A stretch of 24,926 nt of DNA from a virus. Below are positions 7,466 to 15,940 of this stretch, one piece after another. Where the stretch lies: positions 1 through 24,926 of IMG/VR virus record IMGVR_UViG_3300025168_000628, one strand, 5' to 3'. How positions within the stretch are numbered: position 1 is the first letter of the stretch; every line of letters starts with the position of its first letter. A program made the position numbers and the translations under genes. Under the pieces are notes generated by a model. That model saw only the letters and a program-made list of their open reading frames with translations. It had not been told where the DNA came from and did no database searches.

Positions 7466-7771
7466 ATGGAACAGATAGCATTCGGGCAATTAGGAATGAA
7501 TGTTGATGATTTTTATAATATGTTGCCAAGAGAGTTTTGGAACAAAGTTGATGGGTTTTATGAACTGGAAAACACGAGGCAAAAGAGTAATTGGGAACGT
7601 ACAAGATGGAGCACTTGTTTATTATTAAACATTCAGCTTCCTAAAAATAAAAGTATTAAGCCAACTGATTTAATTCAGTTTGATTGGGAAAGAGAAGCAT
7701 TAAAAATAGATTTTGAAGATTTGAAAAATAAAGCAGAGTTATATAAAAAAAGAATAGAACATGGCAAGTAA
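7466..7771 (+). CDS. Tail assembly chaperone, frameshift extension (gpT-like part of gpGT)
   Basis: The 101 residues from ATG 7466 carry a chaperone pattern: IAFGQLGMNVDDFYNMLPRE (about residues 4-23) and NWERTRWSTCLLLNIQL (about 42-58). They are most likely translated as the C-terminal part of a fusion made by -1 frameshifting at 7415-7421. The joined product (7110-7421 plus 7421-7771) would be 220 residues. The 15 codons between the slip and the ATG (ending ELTWPK) are open and run smoothly into the conserved part, which argues against an independent start. The gene overlaps the tape measure start by 11 bases. An independent start cannot be excluded. Confidence 0.75.
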   Translation: MEQIAFGQLGMNVDDFYNMLPREFWNKVDGFYELENTRQKSNWERTRWSTCLLLNIQLPKNKSIKPTDLIQFDWEREALKIDFEDLKNKAELYKKRIEHGK

Positions 7772-10343
7772 AGCAATTGGTTTTTTAAATTTCAAATTTG
7801 GAGCTGATTTAAGTGGTTTTGAAAGAGCTATGAATAAAGCTCAAAAGAAGCTTAAAAAGTTCGGAACTCAATTACAAAAGACTGGTAAAAATATGACAAT
7901 GGGATTAACTCTTCCTATTGTAGGATTAGGAGTTGCTTCAATAAAAACATTTGCTGATTTTGAACAAGGAATGCTTAAAGTAAAAGCTATTTCTGGTGCT
8001 ACTAATTCTGAATTTAAAGCTTTAACAGAATCAGCTAAAGAACTTGGTTCTACAACAATGTTTACTGCCTCTCAAGTTGCAGAACTTCAACTTAATTTAT
8101 CAAAACTTGGATTTGATCCTCAATCAATTTTAGATTCCAGTCAGGCAATACTTAATTTGGCTCAAGCTACAGATTCAGATTTAGGAGAAGCGGCAACAGT
8201 AGCGGCTTCAACAATGAATGCTTTTGGATTGGAGGCAAAAGATATGACCATGATATCAGATGTTATGGCTGATTCTTTTAGTTCTTCTGCTCTTGATTTA
8301 CAAAAATTCCAAACTGCAATGGCTTCTGTAGCTCCAGTAGCAAATCAAGCTGGTGCTGATATTCAAAGAACTTCAGCAATATTAGGGGTTTTAGTAAATA
8401 ACGGAATTGAAGCTTCATCTGCTGGAACAGCTTTAAGAAATGTATTTTTAGAATTAGCTGATCAGGGGTTAACTTGGGATGAAGCTATGGTAAAAATACA
8501 AACTTCTATGAATCCCCTTCAAACTGCTATGGATTTATTCGGCAAAAGGGGGGCGGCAGTTGCTACAATTATATCAAACAACGGAACAGAAATTCAAAAC
8601 TTAACAGCTGATTTTAATGATTCGGCTGGAGAAGCTCAGAAAATGGCAGATATTATGGATTCAGGAGTTGGTGGAGCAATGAGAAAGCTGCAATCACAAA
8701 CTGAGGGATTATTAATACAATTAGGAACTGCATTAATGCCTATTTTTCAAAAAGTTATAGATAAATTATCAGCATTAGTTAAATGGTTCTCAGGATTAAG
8801 TGAAGAACAAAAAGATAATATTGTTAAATGGGGGTTAATATTAGCTGCAATAGGGCCAGTTCTTATAATTATTGGAAAAATGAGTGTTGGAATCGGTGCT
8901 TTAATTGGAGCTTTTAAAGGTCTTGCAAAATTTCTGGTAGCTAATCCTTATATTGTTTTTGCAGCAGTCATAACTGGTGTTGTATTTGCTTTAGGCAATT
9001 GGATTGAAAAGGCTTGGGGAGTTTCAGACGCTCAAAGGTCAATTAATGAGGTTATGGATGCAGCTAATAAAGCTATCTTAACTCAACAAACGGAAGTTAA
9101 TATATTAACAGGAGTTCTAAAAAATGAAAACTCAACTCTTAAGGACAAAGAAATAGCATTAAATAAATTAAAAGAAATAGCTCCTGACTACTATGGTAAA
9201 TTAAACGCTGCAAAATTAGATGTAATTGCTTTAGATACTGCAACTAAAAATTATACTGAATCTATACAGAAACAAGCTCTTGCAGAAGCGGGGAGAGCTA
9301 AATTAGTGGACTTATCCAAAGAACTAATTGATTTACAGTCAAAACAAAAAGAAGTTAATAAATTTACTGAAACATTATCAAAACTTGGTACTGAAGAATA
9401 TAACTTAGGTATTTTGAATCTTGCAAGTGAAAAAAGTAGTGAGTCAAGAATAAGTTCACTAAAGCAGGAAATTGACCAAATTACAAACTTAGTTGTTGCA
9501 AACGAACAATTAAGCAATTCTCAAAAGAAAGTTGATGATGGATCAGGTATATTTGGTTTATTGGATAGAGTAAAAAAACAATATGGGATTCCAACAACAA
9601 CTCCAACTCCAACAACTCCAACAACAACAACTCCAACAACAACAACAACAACAGGAGGAGTTGAAAAGAAAGTTGAACAAATGGAAGCTCTTTCATTAGC
9701 TACTCATGAAACTTTTGAAGAAATTAATTTACTTTCTCATAGATTAGATGACTTGGCAATGCCAGAGAATTTATTTAATACAGATCCAATGGATAAGTAT
9801 AGAGGTTCTTTAGGTATGTTGGGAGATCAAATAGCAACCTTTATTGGAACAGATATAAAATCAATGGAGGAAGCAATGGCTACCTATGCAGAACAATTGG
9901 GGAATAATTTAGCTCAGGGAGCCGAATCTTTTAAAGAGTATGGAAATACAGTTAAGGGAATAATGAAAGAAGTTATTGGATCTATGATTTCTGCTGGAGT
10001 TGCTGCTGCTGTTAAAACTGCTTTAGAATCAATTCCTCCTTTTCCTGGCTCTGTTTTTTTAATTCCTGCTTTAGCTGGTGCAGCCGCTGGTCTTGCAAGA
10101 ACTGCTTTCAATTCATTAATTCCTTCATTTGAAGATGGAGGAATAATTTCAGGACCAACAGTTGGATTAATGGGAGAATATCCAGGAGCCTCTTCTAATC
10201 CAGAGGTTGTAGCACCTTTAGATAAACTTAAATCAATGATGGGAGGAGGCAATCAAAACATAGTTGTAGAGGGTGTATTAAGAGGAAATGATATATATTT
10301 GTCAAATAAAAATACATCAGTAAACAGATTAAGAACAACCTAA
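7761..10343 (+). CDS. Tape measure protein (TP901 family)
   Basis: Encodes 860 residues. The N-terminal third matches the TP901 tape measure family: FADFEQGMLKVKAISGATNS (about residues 66-85), GSTTMFTASQVAEL, and SSAGTALRNVFLELA. Hydrophobic segments occur at about 350-400 (WGLILAAIGPVLIIIGKM and following) and 755-780, as usual for a protein that may help DNA cross the host envelope. A Thr/Pro linker spans residues 611-631. The C-terminus (FEDGGIISGPTVGLMGEYPG) is a typical tape measure end. At about 0.15 nm per residue the tail would be roughly 130 nm long (inference). It overlaps the chaperone gene by 11 bases. Confidence 0.93.
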   Translation: MASKAIGFLNFKFGADLSGFERAMNKAQKKLKKFGTQLQKTGKNMTMGLTLPIVGLGVASIKTFADFEQGMLKVKAISGATNSEFKALTESAKELGSTTMFTASQVAELQLNLSKLGFDPQSILDSSQAILNLAQATDSDLGEAATVAASTMNAFGLEAKDMTMISDVMADSFSSSALDLQKFQTAMASVAPVANQAGADIQRTSAILGVLVNNGIEASSAGTALRNVFLELADQGLTWDEAMVKIQTSMNPLQTAMDLFGKRGAAVATIISNNGTEIQNLTADFNDSAGEAQKMADIMDSGVGGAMRKLQSQTEGLLIQLGTALMPIFQKVIDKLSALVKWFSGLSEEQKDNIVKWGLILAAIGPVLIIIGKMSVGIGALIGAFKGLAKFLVANPYIVFAAVITGVVFALGNWIEKAWGVSDAQRSINEVMDAANKAILTQQTEVNILTGVLKNENSTLKDKEIALNKLKEIAPDYYGKLNAAKLDVIALDTATKNYTESIQKQALAEAGRAKLVDLSKELIDLQSKQKEVNKFTETLSKLGTEEYNLGILNLASEKSSESRISSLKQEIDQITNLVVANEQLSNSQKKVDDGSGIFGLLDRVKKQYGIPTTTPTPTTPTTTTPTTTTTTGGVEKKVEQMEALSLATHETFEEINLLSHRLDDLAMPENLFNTDPMDKYRGSLGMLGDQIATFIGTDIKSMEEAMATYAEQLGNNLAQGAESFKEYGNTVKGIMKEVIGSMISAGVAAAVKTALESIPPFPGSVFLIPALAGAAAGLARTAFNSLIPSFEDGGIISGPTVGLMGEYPGASSNPEVVAPLDKLKSMMGGGNQNIVVEGVLRGNDIYLSNKNTSVNRLRTT
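9591..9653 (+). repeat. Low-complexity ACA/CCA codon repeat in the tape measure gene
   Basis: A 63-base run of CCA, ACA and ACT codons encodes 21 residues consisting only of Thr and Pro. It contains imperfect ACTCCAACA and CAACAACAA units and is likely to vary in length by slippage or recombination. In the protein it would be a flexible, extended linker between helical regions. Confidence 0.8.
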
Positions 10344-10344
10344 T

Positions 10345-12783
10345 ATGGCAAGAGCATCTTATAATTTACAAATTTTCAAAACAATACCTTTAGAATCAGC
10401 TAATGGAACAACTTATACAGCTACTATTTGGACTTCTTACTCGGGAGGATCTGGAGAATGGAAATTAGCTTCAAATGGATTAAAATTAGACTGGGAATCA
10501 GCTGACGTACAAGATAAAAATTCTCCAATATTAGCTTCTAAACTTACTTTAGATGTTTTGGTTGAAGATTTAGATCAAGAAAACGAAATAATTGGTTTTT
10601 CTGAAAGACCAGAAAAAGATATTTGGGTTACATTGAGAAAAGGATCTACAGGAAGTTTATTATGGTCGGGTTATTTAATACCAAATTTAGATGTCAGTGA
10701 AGATGTATCTTATCCTTATGGTTCAACTTTGGTTTTTGTTGATGGGATTGCTAGCCTTAAAGAAATTCCTTTTTTAAGAGAAACAAACAGTGAAACAGCT
10801 GCAGTTCCAACTTTTCCTTATGTTAAAGCTGATACTTTTGCAAATGCTGGTTATAGACAAATAATTGGATATGATGGAGCTTGGATAAAATTAATTTTGG
10901 ATAATACTGGAATGGTTTTAGAATCAGACGAGGCTGTTGCTTCTGCTGGTATGGAAAATTATTATATTCAAACTGCTGTTAATTGGTGGAATGAAGATAT
11001 GGGGGCTACTCCTGCAACTGCAACTTGCCCTTTAACAATAACAAAAATCAATTTAAGTGATTTTTACAAAGTTTCAGATGAGAATAAGTATACTCCTCCA
11101 ACTACATATTCTGTATTGAAAAGTATTTGCAAATCCTTTAATATGAGATTTTTTTACTGGCAACATAGGTTTCATTTTGTTCAAATTTCAGAATATAACA
11201 CTAATGAACAAGGGTCAGCTCCTTATACCTCGCCTGTAAACATTCCAACAAGAGAATTTTATTATACGGGAAGCTTTAGAACAAGTAGAAATTATTTTGG
11301 AAACACTAATAATTCTTTATATCCTCAAGTTATTGAAACTGGAACATCAAGTGGAGGATTGCAGAAATTGGCAACAACTCAATATGAAGCTTTGCCTGCA
11401 ATAAAAAGAACAAAAACTACCTACGCTGAATATGCTGGAGGAAATTATTTTAATGGGTTTCCTTTGTTTTTAACTCACAACACTGTTTCTGGATTACCTA
11501 CTTCATGGCCAACTGATGGAGCTTCTCATGCTTACACACAATTTTCTCAATCTGGTCAAGAGTATAACATAATGACTTTAACAGATGCTGATCAATTAGC
11601 TGGTTTTTTATGCAGAATATTTTGTTCATTTTCAAACACTTCAAATGCTGATCTTTATTTACAAACTTTATGGACAATTAGAGCAAAACCATCAACATCA
11701 GCTTGGGGAGATGCCGATAATATGACTTTATACAAATTCACTGGAAGTACTTCAGAATTAAAATGGATGAGTACAACTACAGGCTCAGGAGAGTTTCCTT
11801 TATCTAACAACCAACAATATCTTAGAAACACAAGAATAATTCCTGCAAATTGCAATGATTATGTTATAAGCATATTTGATAGTGCTGTTGATAGTATATG
11901 TGATGAAAGCGGGAATCTAATTCCTACTGATCCTTTATTTGTTGGGAGTTGGGATTTTCAATTTTATACATTTACAGAATATGATGATAACAGAACACGG
12001 CCAATGAAAGCTTATTTACAAGGAGATTCTTACTATTCTCATGGATTAATTATAAATAATAATTCTTTAAATGGAGGAACAAATCATGCTGGAACTGCTT
12101 TAGAGTGGGGATATACACCAACTTTTTATGCTTTTGATTATGTAGATACTTTAAGCAATATTTCAAATGGAGGAGCTTTTTTTGAATCCATGTTTGTTCC
12201 TATAAAATCAGGAGGAATATCTTTTGGAAACAATACACAAGAATTGGAAGTGCAGCAAAGTGGAAATGATGCTTTTGAATATAGTGTGGGAGTGATAGCA
12301 TTTGGAGATGGATCTGGTGCAGATACAAATTCTACTTTTCAGGTTTACGATGGAGCTGAGTGGGTTTATGTTAATCCTTTAGGCAAATGGGCTAAGGGGA
12401 TATATACTTGGAATGGAAGTTCTTATGTTTATAGTGCATTAACTTATGATAAAAAGAGTCAAGTTTTACTTGGAGAGGAGATAATGAATAACCAAAGTGA
12501 AACAATTTCAACCTTTAGTGGAATAACAGCTTTATCTTCAATAGATAAATACTTTTCAGGAAGTACAAAGTTGAAATTTATGAATCCATGTGCAAGAATG
12601 GAAGATTCAGATGGTACAAAATATATGATGATGAGGGGTACATTTACCTTACTAAATGATGAATGGAGTGCTCAATGGGTAGAAGTTTATTATGAAGTTC
12701 CAACAACCGTTACAATTGGAAATGCAGACAATAGAACTGGAGGAGATTTTAATCCTCTCCCATTTACCCCAAACACTCCATAA
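10345..12783 (+). CDS. Large tail-tip / baseplate-like structural protein
   Basis: Encodes 812 residues beginning one base after the tape measure stop. No catalytic motif or named domain is recognised with confidence. The sequence is beta-rich, with many aromatic residues. The first 130 residues (ESANGTTYTATIWTSYSGGS, then EWKLASNGLKLDWES and strand-rich segments) could be a Dit-like or hub-like attachment domain. Later regions rich in Gly/Ser/Thr/Asn look like surface or receptor-facing domains. In this gene order the position after the tape measure is normally filled by distal tail and tail-associated proteins, so it probably forms most of the tail tip. No signal peptide is present. The name is from context. 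Confidence 0.7.
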   Translation: MARASYNLQIFKTIPLESANGTTYTATIWTSYSGGSGEWKLASNGLKLDWESADVQDKNSPILASKLTLDVLVEDLDQENEIIGFSERPEKDIWVTLRKGSTGSLLWSGYLIPNLDVSEDVSYPYGSTLVFVDGIASLKEIPFLRETNSETAAVPTFPYVKADTFANAGYRQIIGYDGAWIKLILDNTGMVLESDEAVASAGMENYYIQTAVNWWNEDMGATPATATCPLTITKINLSDFYKVSDENKYTPPTTYSVLKSICKSFNMRFFYWQHRFHFVQISEYNTNEQGSAPYTSPVNIPTREFYYTGSFRTSRNYFGNTNNSLYPQVIETGTSSGGLQKLATTQYEALPAIKRTKTTYAEYAGGNYFNGFPLFLTHNTVSGLPTSWPTDGASHAYTQFSQSGQEYNIMTLTDADQLAGFLCRIFCSFSNTSNADLYLQTLWTIRAKPSTSAWGDADNMTLYKFTGSTSELKWMSTTTGSGEFPLSNNQQYLRNTRIIPANCNDYVISIFDSAVDSICDESGNLIPTDPLFVGSWDFQFYTFTEYDDNRTRPMKAYLQGDSYYSHGLIINNNSLNGGTNHAGTALEWGYTPTFYAFDYVDTLSNISNGGAFFESMFVPIKSGGISFGNNTQELEVQQSGNDAFEYSVGVIAFGDGSGADTNSTFQVYDGAEWVYVNPLGKWAKGIYTWNGSSYVYSALTYDKKSQVLLGEEIMNNQSETISTFSGITALSSIDKYFSGSTKLKFMNPCARMEDSDGTKYMMMRGTFTLLNDEWSAQWVEVYYEVPTTVTIGNADNRTGGDFNPLPFTPNTP

Positions 12784-12787
12784 TATT

Positions 12788-13597
12788 ATGATTACTTCAA
12801 ACACCTCTATTCCATTTATCAAAGCTGAAAACAGCGAGAATAAGTTTTATCTTAGTCAATTAACTTCTGAACATAACGAAGGAGATGTGATAACTACCTC
12901 CACAAATATAAATTGCAGAAAGTTAGTTTTAGCACTTAAAGCTGGAGATAAAATAATAATTAACGGAACTTCTTTAACTGTATATGCAGACGCTGCTGTT
13001 GATGATACTCGCTTTTTTGTAGAAGCAATAACTTTAGAAGAAGCTTTAGAGTTAAACGCAAATATTGCTATTGATGAGAACAATATGTTTGTCCAATATC
13101 AAAGAAAAACAGAAGGAACAATTGGAGGCATTCCAGTTGGTGCAGATTATTTAGGCCCAATAACTTATAATTCTGTTACAAGTGTTTATTCTATTACTGG
13201 AGTTGATCCAACTTATGTGAAAGTTCTTCCAAGAGATTTTATGATTAATGAAGATGGAGCTTATGAGGCCTTAGAGTTTAAAGATTCAGCTAATTCAGGT
13301 TTGCAAGTTGGAGATGCTGCTCAGGAAATGATTGCAACGGTCAATATTCCTTATGGAACATCAGCTACTGAGGTATATATTTGGGGATCTAATACTTCTA
13401 AAGTAGTTGAGGTTTATGAATGTAGAGTAGATACAAATGGAATTGGAAGTGCAATTGGAACAGGAACAACAAATGGAGATGCAATAGGTTTAACATCTAC
13501 TACATCAACTTCTGTAAATTATTTATTAATAATAGTAAAAGTAACGGCTACTTCCAATAGAATATATGGAGGAAAGGTTACACTAACACAAAATTAG
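12788..13597 (+). CDS. Tail fibre-like or tip accessory protein, unknown fold
   Basis: Encodes 269 residues from ATG 12788, five bases after the previous stop. The frame extends upstream to another ATG at 12692 inside the tail-tip gene, which is unlikely to be used. The first 110 residues (MITSNTSIPFIKAENSENKF) are mixed alpha/beta. The centre has EGTIGGIPVGADYLGPITYN, and the C-terminus is Gly/Thr/Ser-rich beta sequence ending TATSNRIYGGKVTLTQN, similar in style to small fibre or head-decoration proteins. No enzymatic motif is seen. As the last structural gene before the lysis genes, it is a candidate receptor-binding component; that is inference. Confidence 0.6.
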   Translation: MITSNTSIPFIKAENSENKFYLSQLTSEHNEGDVITTSTNINCRKLVLALKAGDKIIINGTSLTVYADAAVDDTRFFVEAITLEEALELNANIAIDENNMFVQYQRKTEGTIGGIPVGADYLGPITYNSVTSVYSITGVDPTYVKVLPRDFMINEDGAYEALEFKDSANSGLQVGDAAQEMIATVNIPYGTSATEVYIWGSNTSKVVEVYECRVDTNGIGSAIGTGTTNGDAIGLTSTTSTSVNYLLIIVKVTATSNRIYGGKVTLTQN

Positions 13598-13602
13598 AAA
13601 AA

Positions 13603-13749
13603 ATGAAAGATACAACTCAAGTTATATTAGCAAATGGAGGAGCTTCAGCAACTATGTTAACTGAATGTAATAACATATTAACCTTTATTTCTTTAACCTT
13701 AGCTATAGCCTTTACCATCTATAAATTCTACAAATTATCCAAGAAGTAA
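13603..13749 (+). CDS. Small single-pass membrane protein, holin candidate
   Basis: Encodes 48 residues from ATG 13603, five bases after the fibre gene. A soluble N-terminus (KDTTQVILANGGASATMLTE) is followed by one hydrophobic segment (ILTFISLTLAIAFTIY, residues 25-40) and a basic tail (KFYKLSKK). This topology and its place immediately upstream of a peptidoglycan-peptidase gene fit a class III holin or other lysis-related membrane protein. No family is recognised. Confidence 0.6.
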   Translation: MKDTTQVILANGGASATMLTECNNILTFISLTLAIAFTIYKFYKLSKK

Positions 13750-13816
13750 ACAACATAAAGTTAATAACTTTCATTCAATCAATGTTTTATTATATTTTTT
13801 TTTATAATTTTACAAC

Positions 13817-14209
13817 ATGAGATATTTTAAAATTTCTGAATTTGATTCTGGACTTCCTAATGAAGAGGGAACAGGAATTAATATGAGTCCTGTATTTTTG
13901 GACTTTATTGATGAATTAAGAGCAAGATGTGATTTTCCATTTAGAGTAACCAGTGGATTCAGAACACAAGCTTATCATGATTCTTTAACTAAAAGAGGTT
14001 ACCACACTATAAAAAATTCTGCTCATTTAAAAGGGCTTGCTGCAGATATATCTATTTCAGATAGTGTAAAGCGAGCTCTTTTTGTAGGCCATGCTTTGCA
14101 ATTAGTTCATGAATTAGGATTACCATTTAGAGTTGGAATAAAGAAAGATTCCTTTTGCCATATTGATATAGATGAAGAGAAAACTAATCCACGATTGTGG
14201 ATATATTAA
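13817..14209 (+). CDS. M15-type D-Ala-D-Ala peptidase (endolysin candidate)
   Basis: Encodes 130 residues resembling the Peptidase_M15_3 (VanY/DD-carboxypeptidase-like) family. Visible motifs are VTSGFRT (44-50), the zinc motif SAHLKGLAADI (68-78, with H70 and D77 as likely ligands) and CHIDI (114-118, H115 as third ligand). Such single-domain peptidases cleave peptidoglycan peptides at lysis; some related proteins act in the virion or tail during entry. No signal peptide is seen, so export would need a holin. Small membrane-protein genes lie on either side (13603 and 14261). The motif match is strong; lysis rather than entry is inferred from the neighbours. Confidence 0.85.
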   Translation: MRYFKISEFDSGLPNEEGTGINMSPVFLDFIDELRARCDFPFRVTSGFRTQAYHDSLTKRGYHTIKNSAHLKGLAADISISDSVKRALFVGHALQLVHELGLPFRVGIKKDSFCHIDIDEEKTNPRLWIY

Positions 14210-14260
14210 ACAGCTAATAGAAAGAGCTGAAATACTTTCTTATAATTAAAATTTTACAAA

Positions 14261-14461
14261 ATGTTTAAAAATTGGTTACAAACAATAATTTTAAGGGGAA
14301 TGGGTAATTCTCGTAAATTCTGGTATATGGTTATAGGTGTACTAACAACCATTTTTGCCGATACTTTTAATTTGAATCCTGACGAAGTAAACAATATTCT
14401 AATGAGTGTTGGAGCTCTTATTCTTGGTCAAGGATTTGCAGATATGAATAAAAAGAAGTAA
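14261..14461 (+). CDS. Small two-segment membrane protein, holin-like
   Basis: Encodes 66 residues with two hydrophobic stretches: FWYMVIGVLTTIFADTF (20-36) and ILMSVGALILGQGFAD (46-61). They are separated by NLNPDEVNN and followed by a short NKKK tail. The N-terminus contains basic residues (RGMGNSRK). The arrangement, with a loop ending in an amphipathic turn and a second Gly-rich segment, resembles small phage holin-like proteins found beside endolysins. It begins 51 bases after the peptidase and ends four bases before the phosphoesterase gene. Which of the two membrane proteins (this one or 13603) is the true holin cannot be decided. Confidence 0.6.
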   Translation: MFKNWLQTIILRGMGNSRKFWYMVIGVLTTIFADTFNLNPDEVNNILMSVGALILGQGFADMNKKK

Positions 14462-14465
14462 ATAA

Positions 14466-15695
14466 ATGAAAAGCAAATATCTAAATTATAAGGATGAGAT
14501 ATTAGAGCTTTTTGATAATGGGAAAAATTATATTGAAATATCCAGTTTCCTTATAGATAAATACAAACTGGATGTTTCAGTAGATACACTTAGAAAAAAG
14601 ATAAGAGAGGTTGTTCATTATTTAATTGCAGATAAAGATATTGTTGAGTATAATATTAGACTTGCAAAACAGAAACAAAAGTTCCAAGATTTAAACAGAA
14701 TAGAAAGAAAATCATTTAGAGAGGGAACAAGACAAGAAAACGCTCTGGTAGAGTATAACACCGAAATCATAAAACTATTAAAGAGAGAGAGTTTAAAGAC
14801 CAAACTGAGTAAAAAGAAACACAATACTGAAGCTGCTATAGTTGTTCAGATTGCAGATACTCATTTTAATGAACTTGTGGAGTTAGAATCCAATAAATAT
14901 GATTTTGATATTGCATCAAAACGACTTCAAAAATACGCTTATAAAGTTAAAGAATATGTTAAATTCCATAAAGCAAATAAAGTATTAATTGCAATAACTG
15001 GAGATTTAATTAACTCAGATAGAAGATTGGATGAGCTTATGGCCGCCGCTACAAATAGAGCAATGGCTACATTTCTTGGAGTTCATTTATTAAAACATTT
15101 TATATTAGATTTAAATGAAATTGCAGAAGTTCAAGTTTGTTGCGTTACTGGAAATGAATCAAGAGTAAATCAAGAATTGGGTTGGGTAAATTTGGTTTCA
15201 AGCGACAACTACGATTTTACCATATTTGAGATGTTGAGGTTACTACTTCCAGATATTAACTTTTTGAGAGGAGATGCTTTAGAATTGGTAGTTGAAATAA
15301 ATGGAAAAAATATGTTGGTAATTCATGGACATCAATTAGGAAGAATGGATTCTAATCAAGTTGGAAAAGTAATATCTAAATATAGTGCAAAAGGAGTTAT
15401 AATTGATTTTATAATATGTGGGCACCTCCATGAAACTATGATCAGAGATAACATTGCAAGGAGTGCTTCATTGGTAGGATCTAACGCATACAGTGAGAAT
15501 GCATTGAATTTAAGTGGAACAGCCGCTCAGAACATCTATTGCTTTACAGATGATGGAAGACATGATATAAGGATAGATTTACAGGAAACAAACGGATGGG
15601 ATGGATATGATATAAAAGAAGAGTTATTTGCTTATAATGCAAAGAGTGCACAAAAAACTCATAAAAAAGAAACAATATTTAAAATAATTATATAA
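14466..15695 (+). CDS. Calcineurin-like metallophosphoesterase with N-terminal helix-turn-helix
   Basis: Encodes 409 residues. Residues about 125-350 contain the metallophosphoesterase motifs in order: D131-x-H133 (IADTHF), GD at 179-180 (ITGDLINSD), GNE at 229-231 (VTGNESR), H287/H289 (VIHGHQ) and GHLH at 319-322. These would bind two metal ions and hydrolyse phosphodiesters or phosphomonoesters. The first 55 residues (ILELFDNGKNYIEISSFLID, then VSVDTLRKKIREV) look like a helix-turn-helix of the terminase-small-subunit or resolvase type, joined by a basic helical linker (60-120). DNA as substrate is suggested by this fusion but is inference. It is the last gene before a strong terminator, so it belongs to the late operon. 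Confidence 0.85.
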   Translation: MKSKYLNYKDEILELFDNGKNYIEISSFLIDKYKLDVSVDTLRKKIREVVHYLIADKDIVEYNIRLAKQKQKFQDLNRIERKSFREGTRQENALVEYNTEIIKLLKRESLKTKLSKKKHNTEAAIVVQIADTHFNELVELESNKYDFDIASKRLQKYAYKVKEYVKFHKANKVLIAITGDLINSDRRLDELMAAATNRAMATFLGVHLLKHFILDLNEIAEVQVCCVTGNESRVNQELGWVNLVSSDNYDFTIFEMLRLLLPDINFLRGDALELVVEINGKNMLVIHGHQLGRMDSNQVGKVISKYSAKGVIIDFIICGHLHETMIRDNIARSASLVGSNAYSENALNLSGTAAQNIYCFTDDGRHDIRIDLQETNGWDGYDIKEELFAYNAKSAQKTHKKETIFKIII

Positions 15696-15738
15696 TATTG
15701 CTCCATATTTGTTAAATAGTTAGTTGTTTAGTTGAAAA

Positions 15739-15776
15739 GGGAGTTGAATTTTAAAGGGGTTCAGCTCCTTTTTTTT
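15739..15776 (+). terminator. Strong terminator closing the late (structural) operon
   Basis: GGAGTTGAA (15740-15748) pairs with TTCAGCTCC (15760-15768), nine pairs with one G-U, around an 11-base loop. It is followed by eight T residues (15769-15776). It lies 44 bases after the phosphoesterase stop and separates the late operon from the promoter of the next transcription unit. Confidence 0.88.
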
Positions 15777-15791
15777 ATAGTTTACGTCAAA

Positions 15792-15819
15792 ACTAACGAA
15801 AAATCAACGAAATGTTAGT
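15792..15819. repeat. Inverted repeat with nested direct repeats upstream of the early promoter
   Basis: ACTAAC (15792-15797) and GTTAGT (15814-15819) form a perfect inverted repeat. Nested inside are two AACGAAA copies (15795-15801 and 15806-15812) spaced 11 bases apart, about one helical turn. The spacing and the location, 65-90 bases upstream of the -33 element, are compatible with a binding site for a phage regulator or initiator. No T run follows, so it is not a terminator. Function is unproven. Confidence 0.4.
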
Positions 15820-15882
15820 AACTAAAACACACCAAAAACCAAAAAACTTTCATTTGCTAGGTTAAAAAAAACTTTAAAAAAG

Positions 15883-15913
15883 TTTGTAGATGTTAAAAAC
15901 TATCGTATATTTG
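15883..15913 (+). promoter_or_regulatory. Bacteroidetes-type promoter for the replication/early operon
   Basis: TTTG at 15883-15886 and TATATTTG at 15906-15913 (matching TAnnTTTG) are separated by 19 bases, the arrangement described for the primary sigma factor of Bacteroidetes. The expected transcription start is within about 10 bases of 15913, leaving a leader of roughly 20-25 bases before the ATG at 15941. It is the clearest promoter in the window and lies just after the late-operon terminator. Confidence 0.8.
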
Positions 15914-15940
15914 TATCAAGTTTAACAAATAAAAAATAAA

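Noticed and set aside
9481-9696. Minus-strand leucine-rich frame opposite the Thr/Pro repeat
   Set aside because: Artefact of reading the ACA/CCA repeat on the other strand.
12692-12787. Upstream start for the fibre-like gene
   Set aside because: It would overlap the tail-tip gene by about 90 bases; ATG 12788 lies five bases after that gene and gives a normal N-terminus.
13757-13816. AAAGTT-AAT-AACTTT hairpin and TATAATTTTA before the peptidase gene as promoter or terminator
   Set aside because: The -7 match lacks the final G of TAnnTTTG, no clear -33 element is present, and the hairpin has only six A/T-rich pairs.
14195-14204. DnaA-box-like TGTGGATAT near the end of the peptidase gene
   Set aside because: A single one-mismatch copy inside a coding region, with no cluster nearby.
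14211-14240. Hairpins CAGCT/AGCTG and AGAAAG/CTTTCT after the M15 peptidase gene
   Set aside because: Only 5-6 pairs each, mutually exclusive and without a T run, so not supported as a terminator.
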